The notes beneath the pieces were generated by a model. That model did not search any database, was not told the DNA's origin, and worked only from the letters and a program-made list of their open reading frames with translations. Of a stretch of 64,000 bases of DNA, positions 1 to 13,006 are shown in pieces. Within the stretch, counting starts at the first letter, position 1. Each line of letters opens with the position of its first letter. This DNA comes from Aquila chrysaetos chrysaetos (Eukaryota > Chordata > Aves > Accipitriformes > Accipitridae): positions 1,736,001-1,800,000 of the forward strand of contig NC_044024.1 of assembly GCF_900496995.4 (NCBI RefSeq). Direction: 5' to 3'. The translations under genes and the position numbers were made by a program.

Positions 1-1888
1 TCAAGCTGCGTGTCCTAGTTTTGGTGCACATGGTAGCAAGTCAAAGGGAGGTCACGGGGGATACAAACCAACCACCCAGTTACGTCCTGTAAAGGGAAAG
101 CACCTTCCAGTGACAAGGGAAGTTGCACAGCGAGGGAGAAAGTGAAAGCCCAAAGTAGAGATCTTCAACCTGTGACTGCTTCCAAAAGAAGCTGGTGTCA
201 GCTGGACTTCTCTCTCAAATGTCACCTCCCACTGTGGGAAAATATCAGCCCACCTGGTTCCTGCAGGTCTTCATAGCAGCGAGGTTGCACTTTTGTTTTT
301 CTACTTAAGGAAGGGAAAGATTCAGAAAAAAAACCAACCCTTGTGACAAGCATGTGCAAGCCATGGAAATGTCACACCAAACCAGCCCCTGTCCAAGCAG
401 GCACTGTTTTCCTGGCTGCATCATTTCTGCCAGCTGTAGTCTGGTCCCTGCAATGAAATGGGCACTTCTGCAGCTGATAGCTGTGCCCAGTGCTGCCTCA
501 CAGACATGCACGCATCATTTTGCCCACAACACCGGGCAAACTCCCCTCTGGGCTGTCTGTGAGACAGCCGGTGGACTTTAAGCTCATTTTCTTGGCCTGG
601 AGAGGCAAATTGCTGTGGAAGCCGGTTATGCTGTTTTCAGGAGCCTGGAATTAGCAGTACACATCGAAGCATTAGTCCTGATCTGGAAAGCCCAGCAACA
701 AAGTCAAAGCAAAGTCCTTTAGCTGTCCCTCCTGCCCCCGTGCGCTTTGGGGTGCTGAAGGCAACAGAAAGCCCAATGCCAACTATGGACTGGGGTTTGC
801 AGCGCTGACAAGCTAAAGACAGCCCCATGCTGAGTTAGATCCTGCTCTGACCACATGTTTTCTAATGGGCGCATTCAGTTTTAGGGCTGTTTCTCAAGTT
901 TGCGTGGGCAGGGCTGTAGAGCAGAGCGCGACGGAGGGAGCCCTTGCACTGCAGCCCAGCACCTTCCTGCAGCAGGGAGAGGTTGCTTTAACCCCATCAC
1001 TTTGAAATGTGCTTGTGGGCTGCATGCCAAGAGCCCTTCCTTCTGCTCCCCCCCTTTCTCTGCAGTTATGAAACCCACTAGCAGCTGCAGATGCCCTGAC
1101 TGAGCATGGGTCGGTAAGATGGTTTGTCTGTAGGAAAAGGGGCTGGGGCTGAAGCTGTGAAGTCTGTGTCTAGGGGCAGGATTTCCCCACATTCAATGAG
1201 CTTCAGTCCCAGCGCAGCCTTTGGCTGGGTCCTCTCCAGGCTGGTGAGACCAGTGTCCACACCCTTGATTGACACATATACATCTGGAGTCTTGGTTATT
1301 GCAGAATCCTGGCTGTCCTCATGGGTCTCTGGAGACAGAGGAGGCAGATGGCTGAGACTTTCACTCTTTCTGGGTCAAGTAAAATGTATTTTTTAAAGCT
1401 TCTTGCAAGGAAAATAAGAAAAAAAGCCAGAAATTGCTATAAGCCTGTGCCAACCCCATCTGTCCTTTACTAACATCCTCCCTTTCTGATTCCTGCCAGC
1501 AGTTACAGGGATGAGTTTTTACATGCCCAGCAAAGACCCATATATTTGCTTTGTGATCCAATGGCTCTCCCGAAGATGCCAACAGCGGAGAACACCACGG
1601 CTGCGGCATCGGGGCCCCTTGTGCCCAGCACCTCTACGCCAGCCCTTCGCGGGGTGACATGCCAGACCCGATGCCCCCCCCCCAACTCCCCATCGCTCCG
1701 AGCCCCTCCGTCCTGCAGCGGGTCATCTCGTAATCGCTTCCCAGGTGCTGTTTCAGGGATGGTGGCTGCTAATAACAGCTGGACCCCCCCTCCACCCCCC
1801 CCCCCCCGCCCTAACCCGCTGTGAATGGCACCGAAACCGCCTTTGTTCCCCTCCCCGGGGGGGGGGGGAGGACCGTGCTGCCCGCGGC
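1..1888. other. Upstream flank of WNT11B, no gene recognised
   Basis: I see no exon with a recognisable protein motif here on either strand. The open frames are short, lack partners with matching splice phases and resemble no family I know. The last 350 bases become C-rich (a C homopolymer run around 1794-1807) as the WNT11B promoter is approached. Regulatory elements of WNT11B probably lie here, but the sequence alone does not identify them. Confidence 0.6.
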
Positions 1889-1895
1889 TATAAAA
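1889..1895 (+). promoter_or_regulatory. WNT11B: TATA box of WNT11B
   Basis: The sequence TATAAAA sits in a GC-rich context about 90 bases upstream of the WNT11B start codon. Transcription would be expected to start about 30 bases downstream, near 1920, giving a 5' UTR of roughly 60 bases made almost entirely of the GGTCCC repeat. A consensus TATA box fits a tightly regulated developmental gene. The start site is inferred. Confidence 0.7.
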
Positions 1896-1920
1896 GGGGG
1901 CGGCCGCACCGAGCAGCCCC

Positions 1921-1968
1921 GGTCCCAGCTCGGGTCCCGGTCCCGGTCCCGGTCCCAGTCCCGGTCCC
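1921..1968 (+). repeat. GGTCCC hexanucleotide array in WNT11B 5' UTR
   Basis: About six perfect or near-perfect GGTCCC units (one reads AGTCCC) run from 1921 to 1968 and stop about 10 bases before the start codon at 1979. Lying between the TATA box and the ATG, the array should be transcribed as most of the 5' leader. Copy number in such arrays often varies between individuals. Confidence 0.85.
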
Positions 1969-1978
1969 AGCCCCGGCC

Positions 1979-4900
1979 ATGGGCCACCCCACCACCGCTG
2001 CCGTGCTTCTCTGCCAGCTGGGGCTCACCGCGGCCATCCACTGGCTGTGAGTAGCAGCCCCATGGGGGGGGGGGGGGATGCACCCCCTCCCCGGTGCCCC
2101 CCTTTTGGGGCTCCCCCTCTCCGGCTGGGTCCCCGGAGGGGTGCCGGTGGTCCCCCTCACCCCGTTGATACCCATCCTCTCCCCGCAGCGGGCTGACGGA
2201 GAGCGGCAGCGGGGTGGCCTGGAATGAAAGCCACCACTGCCGGCTGCTCGCCGGGTTGGTGCCGGACCAGTTCCAGATGTGCCGGAGGAACCTGGAGGTC
2301 ATGCACAGCATCGTCCGGGCCGCCCGCCGGACCAAAAGCGTCTGCCAGAAGACCTTCACAGACATGAGGTGGAACTGCTCCTCCATCCAACGTGCCCCCA
2401 GCTTTGGCCCTGACCTGCTGAAAGGTAAAGGATGCTTCATCCGCTGTGTTCATGCTCCTCTTTCTGCCCCACGTAGCTTTCCAGGCAGGCAGCGCTTTAG
2501 GCAGTGCTTTAGCGTGCAGCACTGCTGTTCAGCTGATGGGTGTCAGTTTTGCCTTAGATATCTATTTCGGAGATAACTGGCTGCCATCACACTGGTGTTA
2601 ATCCTGTGCAACTTAGATCTGCAGGAGATGCCAGGCAGTAACTTCCATTTCAAACAAAAACAGCTGCTAGAGGCTCCAAAAAAAAGGGGGAAGAGGTGGG
2701 GACATAGGCTGTATACTGACAGCGTAATATAATGGGTGGCACAGGTTAAAAATACAGTGCAAGAAAAACGCTGGGCCTTGGTTTTATCCTATTGCGAGAA
2801 GAAAAATCCCTCATTTGCATTGCAAGATCTTTGAGAGGAGTGTTTGGCTGGGCAGGGAGGAAGGACATCTCCCCCTCTTCTTCCCAGGGACCCGGGAATC
2901 CGCCTTTGTCTACGCCCTGGCTGCTGCCGCCGTCACGCACTCCATCGCCCAAGCCTGTACCTCGGGAGAACTCCCTCTCTGCTCCTGCGGCTCCGTCCCC
3001 TCGGAGGTCCCCGGGCCGGACTTCAGATGGGGTGGCTGCGGGGACAACCTGCGCTACGGCCTCCAGCTCGGCACCGCTTTTGCTGACAGTCCCTTAAAAT
3101 CCAGCAAACTGGGGACACAAGCGCTGAAGGCCATGAATCTGCATAACAATGCCGTGGGCCGGCAGGTGGGTATGGTGCCCACCACGGACTGCTGCAGCCC
3201 AGCACACCTTACAGCAGCCTGGCGGGCAGAGGTGCCTAATGGAAGGCGGTGGCCTCTGGCCAGGCTGTTGGGATGCTGTCCTTAAGGTCAGGAGGCAACT
3301 AAATGGTTAAAACGGAGTTACATGCGTTTGCAGAGACATCCCCCACGGCTACCCACCCCCCCAAACATCCCTGCACCCTTTCCACAACCAGCACAAGGTA
3401 TTTGCCACTTTACACCAGTACTTCCAGAGCTTCTTTCCACCCCTCTGATGGGAGCAGAGGCCCATCCTGCTCCGCTCCACCCAGAACTGCGGGGTTTTGT
3501 GCTTTTATGTGCTCCTGTTCCCCAGGTGAGGACGTGGCCAGCCTGCACCCCTGATGGCTAGGGAAGCCACCAGCCCCATTGCAAGCTCCAGCAGGGAGTT
3601 GCCCAAGGGTTGGGTTCTTATCACAAGGGCAACGAAGCAGGGCTGAGTCCTTGATTGCCCCATTATATTCATTTAAAGGTGGCAGTAAGCAGCTGAGCTC
3701 TTTCATCTCCTGAAACTTCCCATGGATGCTCTTGCAAATCAATTCGTAGGGTGGGTACCAGGAGAAAGCAGAAGGAAATTCATGTTTTCCTGTCCTCCGC
3801 AGGTGCTGAGTGACTCCCTGGATACCAAGTGTAAATGCCATGGTGTTTCAGGCTCCTGTTCGGTGAAGACCTGTTGGAAAGGACTGCCAAACCTGGATGA
3901 AATTGCCTCTGACCTCAAGTCCAAGTACCTGGCAGCCATCAAGGTGACCCACCGGCTTATAGGGCCCAGGAAGCAGCTGATACCCAAAGAAATGGACATC
4001 AGGCCAGTGAAAGAGACGGATCTGGTTTATCTCAACAACTCTCCTGACTACTGCACACCGAATCTCCACCTGGGGTCTCTGGGGACACAGGATAGGTAAG
4101 AAACTGCTGCAAATACGCTCTAACTCATCCTCCCATTTTATGAGTGTCTGTACCACTGGGTTTGAGAGCCTGCTCCGGGAGGCTGGTGCGGATGAGCAGT
4201 CGGTCCCCTGTCAGATGTGGACACCACAGGGACTGCTGCAAAATCTTGGCATCTTTAAGTCCCAAGGGCAGGAAGGCAGATGTCATTCTAAAAAGGCAAG
4301 GGAGAGCCCTCACTGAGAGTCCGTCAGCTCCACTCTCCAGGACAGGATCCATCCAGTGAGGAGTCAGAAAGGGCGATACCGCCTCTCCCTGCAAGCCTTT
4401 GGGTGCTGCCTGCCAGTAACCACAACGGTTCAGCAGTCCTCGGAGTCCACGGTGCTTCCCAGATGTCTCCTTTCCGGAGTAGCTGCAGGGTGGCGTGGGG
4501 GGAGTTTTTAGAGGGATGGGGAAGGCTCGTTTGAAGGCTGAGCCAGGGCTGCCTCGGGGCTGTGACTTGCAATCCCTGTTAGATTTAGCAGTAGCAAAAG
4601 TTCCTGGTCCTAACCATCCGCCCTTCTCCATGGGAAGTTCCTGCCCCCAGCGTGATACCGAGTGAGTGTGCCCAACCTCAGCTGCTCAAACGCTGCCGTA
4701 GTAACGCGAGCTGCCATCAACCCCAGTTGGCAAGCAGACCCGCGCAGCTCGTTGCCTCCTGCTATGGGCAAGTAAGCTCTGGGAGGAGGCCAGGGCAGAT
4801 AGCTGTGGGTGCCACGGGTGGGCAGGTACGCTCCCTCAGCTCCCGCTTGTGCGTCCTCCTCTCGACAGGCAATGCAACAAGACCTCCGTGGGCAGCGACA

Positions 4901-5043
4901 GTTGCAACCTGATGTGCTGTGGCCGCGGCTACAATGCCTACACGGAGGAGGTGGTGGAGAGGTGTCACTGCAAGTATCACTGGTGCTGCTACGTGGTGTG
5001 CAAGAAGTGTCGGCGGAAGGTGGAGAGATATGTCTGTAAATAA
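1979..5043 (+). CDS. WNT11B: WNT11B, secreted Wnt ligand, five exons
   Basis: Secreted, lipid-modified Wnt of the Wnt11 group, which signals mainly through Frizzled in non-canonical (planar polarity) pathways. Exons: 1979-2046, 2189-2424, 2888-3165, 3803-4095, 4869-5043. All junctions are GT-AG and in phase, giving 349 residues, close to the usual 354 for Wnt11. A short hydrophobic signal peptide opens the protein. Visible family marks are WNCSS in exon 2, RWGGCGDNL in exon 3, the acylation motif CHGVSGSC in exon 4, and the Cys-rich end with [21 protein letters not shown] and final RYVCK. Possible N-glycosylation sites include WNES, WNCS and CNKTS. The sequence differs clearly from the Wnt11 orthologue as I know it and fits the Wnt11b paralogue present in frogs, fish and birds; that assignment is from memory. 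The start is the first ATG after the TATA box. Confidence 0.95.
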
Positions 5044-6098
5044 CGCCAGAGGCGTCACGGCAGGCGGGAGGACTCTTGTGTCGGTCTCCTCCAGGGCACA
5101 GCTGGAGACCGAGCGCCAACCGCAAGGGATGCTCTGAGCTACGGCAAGAAGGCGGCTATGCGGGAAGCCTGGACTCTCGCATTACCGTGGCAGACCTCAA
5201 ACTGAGAGGTGCCGGGAAGCCGAAGACCAGAGGCCGACCTCTGTTCCATCTCTCCAGAGCAAGACAAAGGGCTGCCCTCCTGCAGCTGATCGGGAGTGTC
5301 CAGCCCTCTGTCTCCAGCTGGGGACAAACCATTTATCACTCCGCATGCACAGGCCCTTTTCTCCAAGGGTGAATGGGGACCCTGGGCTGCCATTGTCTCT
5401 TTGCAGGAGGCTTCTGACAGTGGCCTGAAAGCCAGGAGTGATGGATGGGAATGGGGATAGACAGTCGTCCGTTGGGAGAAGGCTGCAGGGGAAGAAAGCT
5501 GCTTTGGGTGAGGGGGTCATGGCCAGCTCCTCTGGGGACAGGTTTCCACTGTGGGATCACCCAACACCACTGAATGTTCTTCCTCAGGGACAACTACTGG
5601 TCCTGTGCCCTTCGCAGCATCTGAAATGAAGACAGGCTGGGACACAGGCAGAACCAGTTATTGCTCCAGGAGACAGAACTTGTCGATCCTCCCCATGACC
5701 TGTATGGACATTGCTGCTGCTCTCAGTGGTGACTGATGATAGCAGACAGATCTAGGGACAGGAGTGGTCCCAGAGGCTACCGAAGCAGGGCAGCATTGCA
5801 AAACTGCACCCAGCGGCCTTGTATTAACAAGGCAGCCATGGCAGCACTGTAGCTTCTGCCCTCTGGGCTTGTGTTGGAGGTGGAAGCCCACTCAACGTGT
5901 GGCATATTCACGGCTTGTCCTTCCTGCCCCTTCTTTTAGACCACTAAGGTCTTCAGCCCACTCCTTCCACCCCCTTAATACCAGGTGTGCTGGCACTCTG
6001 GCCTGGAGAGAGGACATGACTCCAGGGACCGAGGGAAATAAGAATGAACCTTTAGTCTCTGTACTTACTGTAAGTGGGATTCTGGTGTGTGTTTTTAA

Positions 6099-6104
6099 AA
6101 TAAA
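6099..6104 (+). terminator. WNT11B: Candidate poly(A) signal of WNT11B
   Basis: AATAAA lies about 1.05 kb after the WNT11B stop codon and is followed by T-rich sequence. It is the first canonical signal I see downstream and implies a 3' UTR of about 1.1 kb in one final exon. Confidence 0.7.
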
Positions 6105-9100
6105 TGTCTTATACTGTACCTCTCTGCGACATGTTTCCTAGGTCAACCTCCTTTCTCCAACTCCTTCTCAGCTGGCCACAGAGAAAGCGAGGCTGTAAGG
6201 TGAGCATAAAGCCCCGTGTCCGTACCCTTACACGCAGCAGGGGACCAGTTCAGTTTTAACTCTTCCTGTTGCTCATTGGCCCAGGCTTGTCTTTAATTAC
6301 AGATATGTGTCAGCCTCAGCTACTGTGCACATATGGAAAACCTGTGGGAAGGTTTCTGTCGCCTGTTTCCTCAGGTCTCTGACCAGCCAGCAAGGAATCC
6401 GGCTTCCTGAGATTCAGTGCTGGTGGCTGGAAACCGAGGCAGTCCGGGATCATTTTCTGATCCTTGCGAACATGGGCTGGAATAGCCAAGAGCACGTGTG
6501 TGAACAGCAAGGAGCCAGGAGCCAGGGATGGGGGCTCTGATGGCCCCCCATTTCCCTTAGCACGGAAACTAAGCGCTTCCATGGGATAAGAGCTTCCCGT
6601 TCATGCAGCCTTTGGAGAGAAAGGATGAGTCTAAGCACAGAGGTGCTGAGGAGAACCCGCAGCACAAGGAGGACAGGTAAACAGGATGGAAATCCTAGGG
6701 CAATTTCCTGCAGCTCATGCCACGACCTAGAGACTCTGGTGGCTTTGCGTGCGCCTTGGTTTATTTGTGGTTTGCATTGAATGGAGTTGGCTGCGTTCAG
6801 CCCTAAGTCCAGCTGTATGATTACTCATTTCCATATTCATTTAATCATTTTTAATAGCCTCTGCTGGGTCACGGAATCAATTCATGAGCTTTTATTGTAA
6901 ACCATCCCTCCACTTAATGTGCTCCAGGTTTCTGTATTAACAGTGAACGAGAGAGAGCTGAGAGTCAAAGGTGGCTTGAGACAAGCCTGGGAGCTGGAAG
7001 TTGAAATGCTCAGGGGTGAAGCATATGCTCACATAGTTAACCAAGTGAGTTAACTATCATTATCAGTTGTTAATGTTCCATTGACTTGATCTGGCTGCTG
7101 ACATCTAGCCTTCCCAGAGTGACAGTACAGCCACAGCTTGCAAGGCTTCCGTCACAGCTGCCAAAGGCCAAAAAGCTATCTCGAGTTTGTCTTTTAAAAT
7201 GCAATTAGGGGTTAGCCACCAGCATTCCTCAGAAAAGGGAGTCTTCAGCAGCCAGGCTGCAAAATAGCTGCAGTTTCTGTGTCCAGAGCCAGGCTGAGCG
7301 GGGAGGTGATGCAGGTACTTAATTAGGAGGATTGCTTAAATACCTTCCCTACAGCCACCTCGCTGTGCCTAGCCAGATCAGAGGGAGGTGAAACCGGGAG
7401 GGGCTGTGAACTGGGCAGAGCATTGCAAAACGAGCTGGTGAGAAAAAAACAGGGGAAGGATCTTGTGGAGTGAGAGATTCAGCCAGGAGGGTGGGAAATG
7501 TGATTTGCATTTGGTAACTACAAACACACATAGCCTGGGGTAGAGGAGAGGAGCCACAATAGCTAGGAATGCCCCGGGGAGATGTCATGATCCCCTCCTA
7601 GAGAGGTCCCATTTGAATTTCTGCCTGGGAAAAGGCAGGGTCAAGTGCTGAATATGCAGAGTCCTCTCCTTCCCTCGCTTCTTGCATCTTGACTGCAAGC
7701 CCAACAGGGAAGAGCTGGGAAAGGACTGGAGGGGTCAATCAGCAGCGAGGACCTTGGGCTCCGTTTGCGTCCTGCAGGAAATTGGAAAGCACTGTAATTA
7801 GTCGAAGGGTGCAAAGGGTCAGGCTGGCGGGAAGGACGATGGTGGGGAGGTGACAGTCAAGTGACAATGCTGAGTGGGAGGTGGTGTAATCTGGGCCCAT
7901 ACCTGGATTTACCAGGCTTGTGAGATCTGCTGGACTGGAAGAGTCTCCTAGAGCAAGGCAGTCGGCATCTGACGATGGATCCAGATGGAATAAACCCTGT
8001 GCTTGGCCCCAAGGGTTGAGGAGATCCATCTGACTGGATGCATTTTCTCTCTCTAACCCTGCTTGGACAGAAAAGCCAGCAGGAAGGTGCCAGCGGAACA
8101 CGGAGCTCCTTCCTACAGCCCGGGTTAGCACAAGCACCCTCTGAGGTAAAAAGATGGGAAAACTCAGACCCCGATATCACCTTCCAGTGGCTTCCAGCAC
8201 CAGTCAGTGCAACACTCTGCCAGAGAAATCGGTGCAAGAAGGCCTTTCTCCAACCCTCTACACCTTTGCTTCCACCCTAAACATCTCCAGCTCTGACAGA
8301 TAGCCCTTCAGGACCTGAATAAACCTGGGCAAGGACAGTAGCAGTGTCCCTGAAACCAAGAGCATCTCTGTAACAATTGTGGCTTTGCAGCCCTTCAGAC
8401 ACTTCCTCATGCGTTTCTTTTGCCCTGCTTTCACAATCGGTCCTCTCCAGACTGCGGTAGGCTGCTGTCATTACCCTCTGCTTCACGAACCCTCGCCGGG
8501 CTCGCTGCTAATGTGACGGCTCTACCTCTTTGACTTTCCTGTCATTAGCCATTTTTCCTGATGTTTTGTGGCTTTTTGTTTATCTGTCTCTCTGGAAATG
8601 AGACTCCCCAGAGCTGAATTCTCCATGGCCATGGCAGAAGTCTTTCACTTTCTGGTGCTATGGGAGAGATGGCTGTGAAAATGGCTTGTGTGTAGAAGAA
8701 AACTATCCCTCTTCATGAAATGTGGTGAGAACCAGGCAAAGGCTTTGCTCTGAAAAGCCTCCTCTTGGTTACTGCTTGACTTTTAATTGGGGTTTGAAAG
8801 GAGTAACACTGGTATGAATGCGATCATTCCCTGCTGGTTAGACTCGTGCAGAAAATGAAATCTGGAGAAAGGCAAGTGATTTTCATGGACTCTTTTGACT
8901 TTGCTGCTAAAGCACTGATTTTTTTTTTTTTGTCCTTTTATTTCTTTATTCATTGAGGGATGCTGCATAACTTATTCCAGGAGGATAATATGAGCAAGGG
9001 CAACAAGCTGTTGGTAATCAAGTAACCGTTTTGGAGGAAGAATGACTCTGTGTTCAAGAACATGTTGTGATATTTCTTCCCTACAGCCCTGGATTGCAGC

Positions 9101-12100
9101 TCAGACTGGAGTGTGGGTCAGGACCTCCACCTGCTTTTTCCTTGTGCTCTTCACAAAGAAAGCTGAGCCAGTACAAGGAGAATGTACGGGATGTGGCCGC
9201 TGTCTGGGGGCTCAGCTGTTGATCAACATCTGTACTGCTGTAAATATTTGGGGGATGTTGCTTTGACCTTTGGGATGGTTGATGCCTACACTATCACACC
9301 GCAAGACACAAACATGAGTAAACACTTGTATTTAAGGAAAAACCCTTGCATCTCTGTTCTCCTTTATTTCTGGGGTGTTCAGCAATATCTTGATGCCCTA
9401 AGGATGACAAATAATAATAGGGATTGTCCTTGTGGGGATCTTCAGCTGAGGGACAGGGACAAATCAACATAGGTGAGTAACAGCCATAAGACCAGAGGGG
9501 GAACTAGGCAGCAGACTGAGGGCCCTTGAGCATAGCTTGAATGACAGATGTGGCAGTGGCTGTGTGAGGTCCAGAGGGGAAGCAGACCTCCATCCCTCCT
9601 CCTAGGCTGGGCAGGCTGGCATCCCTTCCAGCTCTGAAACCTGTATTTCAGCAAGTTGCTCAGTCAGAGTGCAAAAAGTCCCAGATACCGCGGGTTTGTG
9701 GTATCCCCATCACGTCTGCAGGGGCCAGGAGGAGTGTGGTGGCATTTCTGAGCACCCTCGTCTCCCTTCACCAACCTGTATTTCTCCCTCTCGCTTGCTT
9801 AGAATCATCCACGTTCGGTGCGGGCAGCATCCTGGAGGCTGCTCACAGTGGACTTTTCGAATCGTCTTTCTGCCAGTGCAGAGAAGGTGCCATGGCCGCC
9901 CTGTTGAATCACTAAATAGTGGTCTCTTCCCTTTGTGCATCCCTGGGGACGCTGCCTCCATGGTCCATCAGAAAGTGAGTTAAAGCAGGGAGAGAACTGC
10001 AGAACAGTCTCCTCTCCAGAGCAGAAGCTGCCGTGGGCCTGTGAGCCACCCTGGGGCTGCCACCCAGCTGGGCTTTTCCAGGAGCATCATCCCACCAGCC
10101 CAGAACTGGGGCCATACAGATTTTGAGGACTTTCTCGGCTTGTGTATGTGTCAGCTGTGACCACTGTGTATGTGCTATGTGGTGGAATAAGGAATTTCCA
10201 GGCATGCTTCTGTCTGGCTGGAGCAGCACTCATGTCCTGTAGGACGACATGCAGAAGCTCTGATACCTTCCAGGATGACTGGATGTACACATAACATGCT
10301 GGAGCTCCTGGGAAGCACCAGACAGGCCTTCTGGATGCGCATGGCCAGATGTTCTACACATGTGTGTTAAATGCAATACACCGTGGCGGTAGGTTTTACT
10401 ACCTGTATAATGGAAAGCACGTGAGCACGTTTCATGCCTGGAAGTGGAAATGTAAGAACCCTCCAGAAGCTGAGACTGATCACTAGACATTGACTTCATG
10501 CTGAAAACCTACCACAGAGAGACACCTGGCAGAACTGGGGAGTGGGAGAGACCGATCCCCAGCTTGCCAAAGCTCCGGGAACTGCCTCTTTTCACATGCA
10601 GTGGGACTAATCACAGCTACTATTCCTGTAGTCTCCAGCTTGAGGCTCATTGTGGTGTGAATAGGGACTTGCTGGGTAATTATGCCCTCCAAAGAATAAT
10701 TTATTTTTTCCTTGTGTTGAGAACATTAGCTCTGTAATTAGAAGGGGCAGCTTGAAAAACCATGTCCTGCCAGGCAGACCTCAGGCAGGAGGAGAACAAC
10801 ATGTGGGGGTACGTGCGGTTTGCTACGCTGGAGCTGAAGAGCTTACTGAGGGTGATTCTGGTCACTAACCCTTACTCATTTCATGCTCCCACAGCATAAA
10901 TGAAACCTATTCTTGACCGGTTGGGACAGCAGATTAAAAACAAGGCTGATTAACTTCTAGCAAGAAGATTCAAGAGCTTCCAGCCAGCTAACCCACTTGG
11001 CTCTTAGAGGCAAAGCCTTCTCCATCTCAAAGGAAACGGGGCCTCACACAGATTTCCTATTCTCTTGGTCTAGCTTGCCTGGTGAGCCAGGATAATGTGC
11101 TGCTCAAGGCCTGTCCTGCCTGTCCTGTGCTGCCCCTGACAATCTGGGTGAAAACTGCCTCTCCTCCCCCCTCCAGTTTTAAGGGGAGGGCAGACGGGCT
11201 GAGACCCCACACTCCATCATCAGCCTATTTACAATTACTTGGAGAGCAAGCCTATGAACCTGCCTGGCTTGCTCTGAGAGGTGAAGGCCTCCAAGGAGAA
11301 TGCCCTAAGGAGTTGTTTGTTAAAGATTAAACAGATATATCCTATAGAAAGGTGATCTGTGAACTGCTCAGAGAGTCTCTCAGTAACACAAAGGATAATG
11401 CACGGGAGGAGTTCACCCTAGCAGTCTCTCTTGCTCTGATCCTTAAAAGTGCTGCTGAAATGTTGAATCTTAGGGGTTACAGAGGGTGATGATGTGATAG
11501 GTTTTAACTGTAGCTTTTAACTAATATATACGAAGCGAAGCGGGAGGATGCTATATTGAGAGTGATATTGCTCTGATGAAAGTGAACTGGTTGTAATTGT
11601 TGGAGATGCCAAAGCATCTTCTGCTAGTGAAGAACAAACAGCTGTAGATTCCTGGCCCCATTCCACTTCCAATCGTTATATTAATTAATTTTCCCACCAC
11701 CGGACACAGCATTGTTCTTCACCTCCTGCCTGGCGTGCAGGAACAGCACAGAATGACACAGTCAACTCTTGACATACCTCACGCTACCGGTGCCTGCCTT
11801 TGCAGCCTGAGCAAAGTGGTCACACAGAGGGAGGGTGATGGGACAGTCACACCACAGGGCACAGTGAACGGGGACCTAAACCCCCAGCTCTTCTGGTTTT
11901 TATGAGTAACTTTTTATCGAGCTGTCTCACGTAGGTATGAAGAAGACAGAGTAAATTGTAAACTGACTCACTCTTGGCGGCTGAGTGCTTCCAGCTGGCC
12001 CTGAATTATCCTTATAGCGTATACATATTTCTCATGTCTAGATCAATTACCCACGTTTTTAAGGGACCCACATCAGTTCCTAAAAGCTTAGCTTTAACCC

Positions 12101-12890
12101 TTACCTGCCTTATGCCCGTTTAAATTTCAGAGCTATTGGAAGAAGGGACTTAGGAGCTAAATAAAAGATGAGAAAGGCTGCTTATCTTTACTTTTGTCAC
12201 AAAAAGAATACAGAGAGAAGAAATGGAAGGCGCTGTGCTTAAAAAAAACCCTGAAACGTAGCGTTACACTGCCGAGCGTTCACGCTGTGCATTGCATGCT
12301 GCCGGGACCGTCTCGTCGGATCGAGGTCCCAGGCTGTGCGGCAACAGCACAAGCCCATAGCGAACCCAGCTGGTGTCCTAAGCCTTAATGTCACCCCGGG
12401 CTCTGCCAAGAGCAGAAGAGGACTCTGCCTCTCACCTGCTGGCCCAGAACAGAGGATCTGCCCAAGCACCCGGGGCAGGGCAGGCTCCCTCCATGACCTC
12501 CGCATCTCCGCCCAGGGCTCGGGAGCCATTTCAGTGCCGTCATGCCTTCCTCGCCCCTCTCGCTCCCTGTTCTGGAGGGGGAAGGTGCACGCTTTCTGTC
12601 AGTTTATCTAATTATCCCTATCTGTGCTCCTTCGCTGGGCCGCATCACCACTACGCCTTCCTCAGGAGCTCCCTCGGCAGGCGCTGGGGAGGCCTGTGCC
12701 TCGGCCAGGAACCTGCAGCACAAACTTCGGGAGCGCTGGACGTTCTGTGAGGGACCGTGGCCCCGCCGAGCCTCGTAGGGGTGACGCCACCCGCCCGCCA
12801 CGGGGGTCCCGGGCCCGGCCGGGGGCGGCGGGCCCAGCCCGGAGCCCGACGGGCCCGCGGAGGCCTCGCCAGGCCCTGCCTCCGACGCAC
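6105..12890. other. Intergenic region between WNT11B and IGBP1
   Basis: About 6.8 kb without an exon I can recognise. Frames are short and show no family motifs. Some stretches (about 6740-7100, 8500-8600 and 11500-11700) are AT-richer than the gene regions and have a mixed, non-repetitive texture that would suit conserved non-coding elements, but conservation cannot be judged from one sequence. No CR1 or LTR ends were recognised. From about 12,400 the sequence becomes CpG-rich towards the IGBP1 promoter. Confidence 0.6.
7034..7056. repeat. Short inverted repeat TAGTTAAC / GTTAACTA
   Basis: Two perfect 8-base arms, TAGTTAAC and GTTAACTA, flank a 7-base spacer. Each arm contains GTTAAC, itself a palindrome and similar to half of an HNF1-type site. 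It lies in an AT-rich stretch between WNT11B and IGBP1. A paired binding site is possible; chance is the alternative. Confidence 0.6.
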
Positions 12891-12896
12891 CCCTAC

Positions 12897-12978
12897 CAAG
12901 ATGGCGGCGCCCTCCCTCCGCCCTCACCAAGATGGCGGTGGGGAGGGCGGGGGTCGCTCCCGGCCGACCCGGAAGCGG
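12897..12978 (+). promoter_or_regulatory. IGBP1: IGBP1 core promoter: two YY1-type sites and an ETS site
   Basis: CAAGATGGCGGC at 12897-12908 and CAAGATGGCGGT at 12928-12939 match the YY1 consensus and lie 31 bases apart. CCGGAAGCGG at 12969-12978 matches an ETS/GABPA site. All lie within 110 bases of the IGBP1 ATG in a TATA-less CpG island, the usual layout for a broadly expressed gene. The ATG in each YY1-type site is probably not a translation start; YY1 sites near transcription starts often carry ATGGCGG. Confidence 0.65.
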
Positions 12979-13006
12979 TTCGTCGGCGGTGCCTTCCCGG
13001 CCCAGC

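Noticed and set aside
12932-13006. Upstream in-frame ATG that would extend IGBP1 by 25 residues
   Set aside because: The ATG is part of a YY1-type promoter motif, the added residues are Pro/Gly/Ser-rich, and the family start MAE aligns at 13007.
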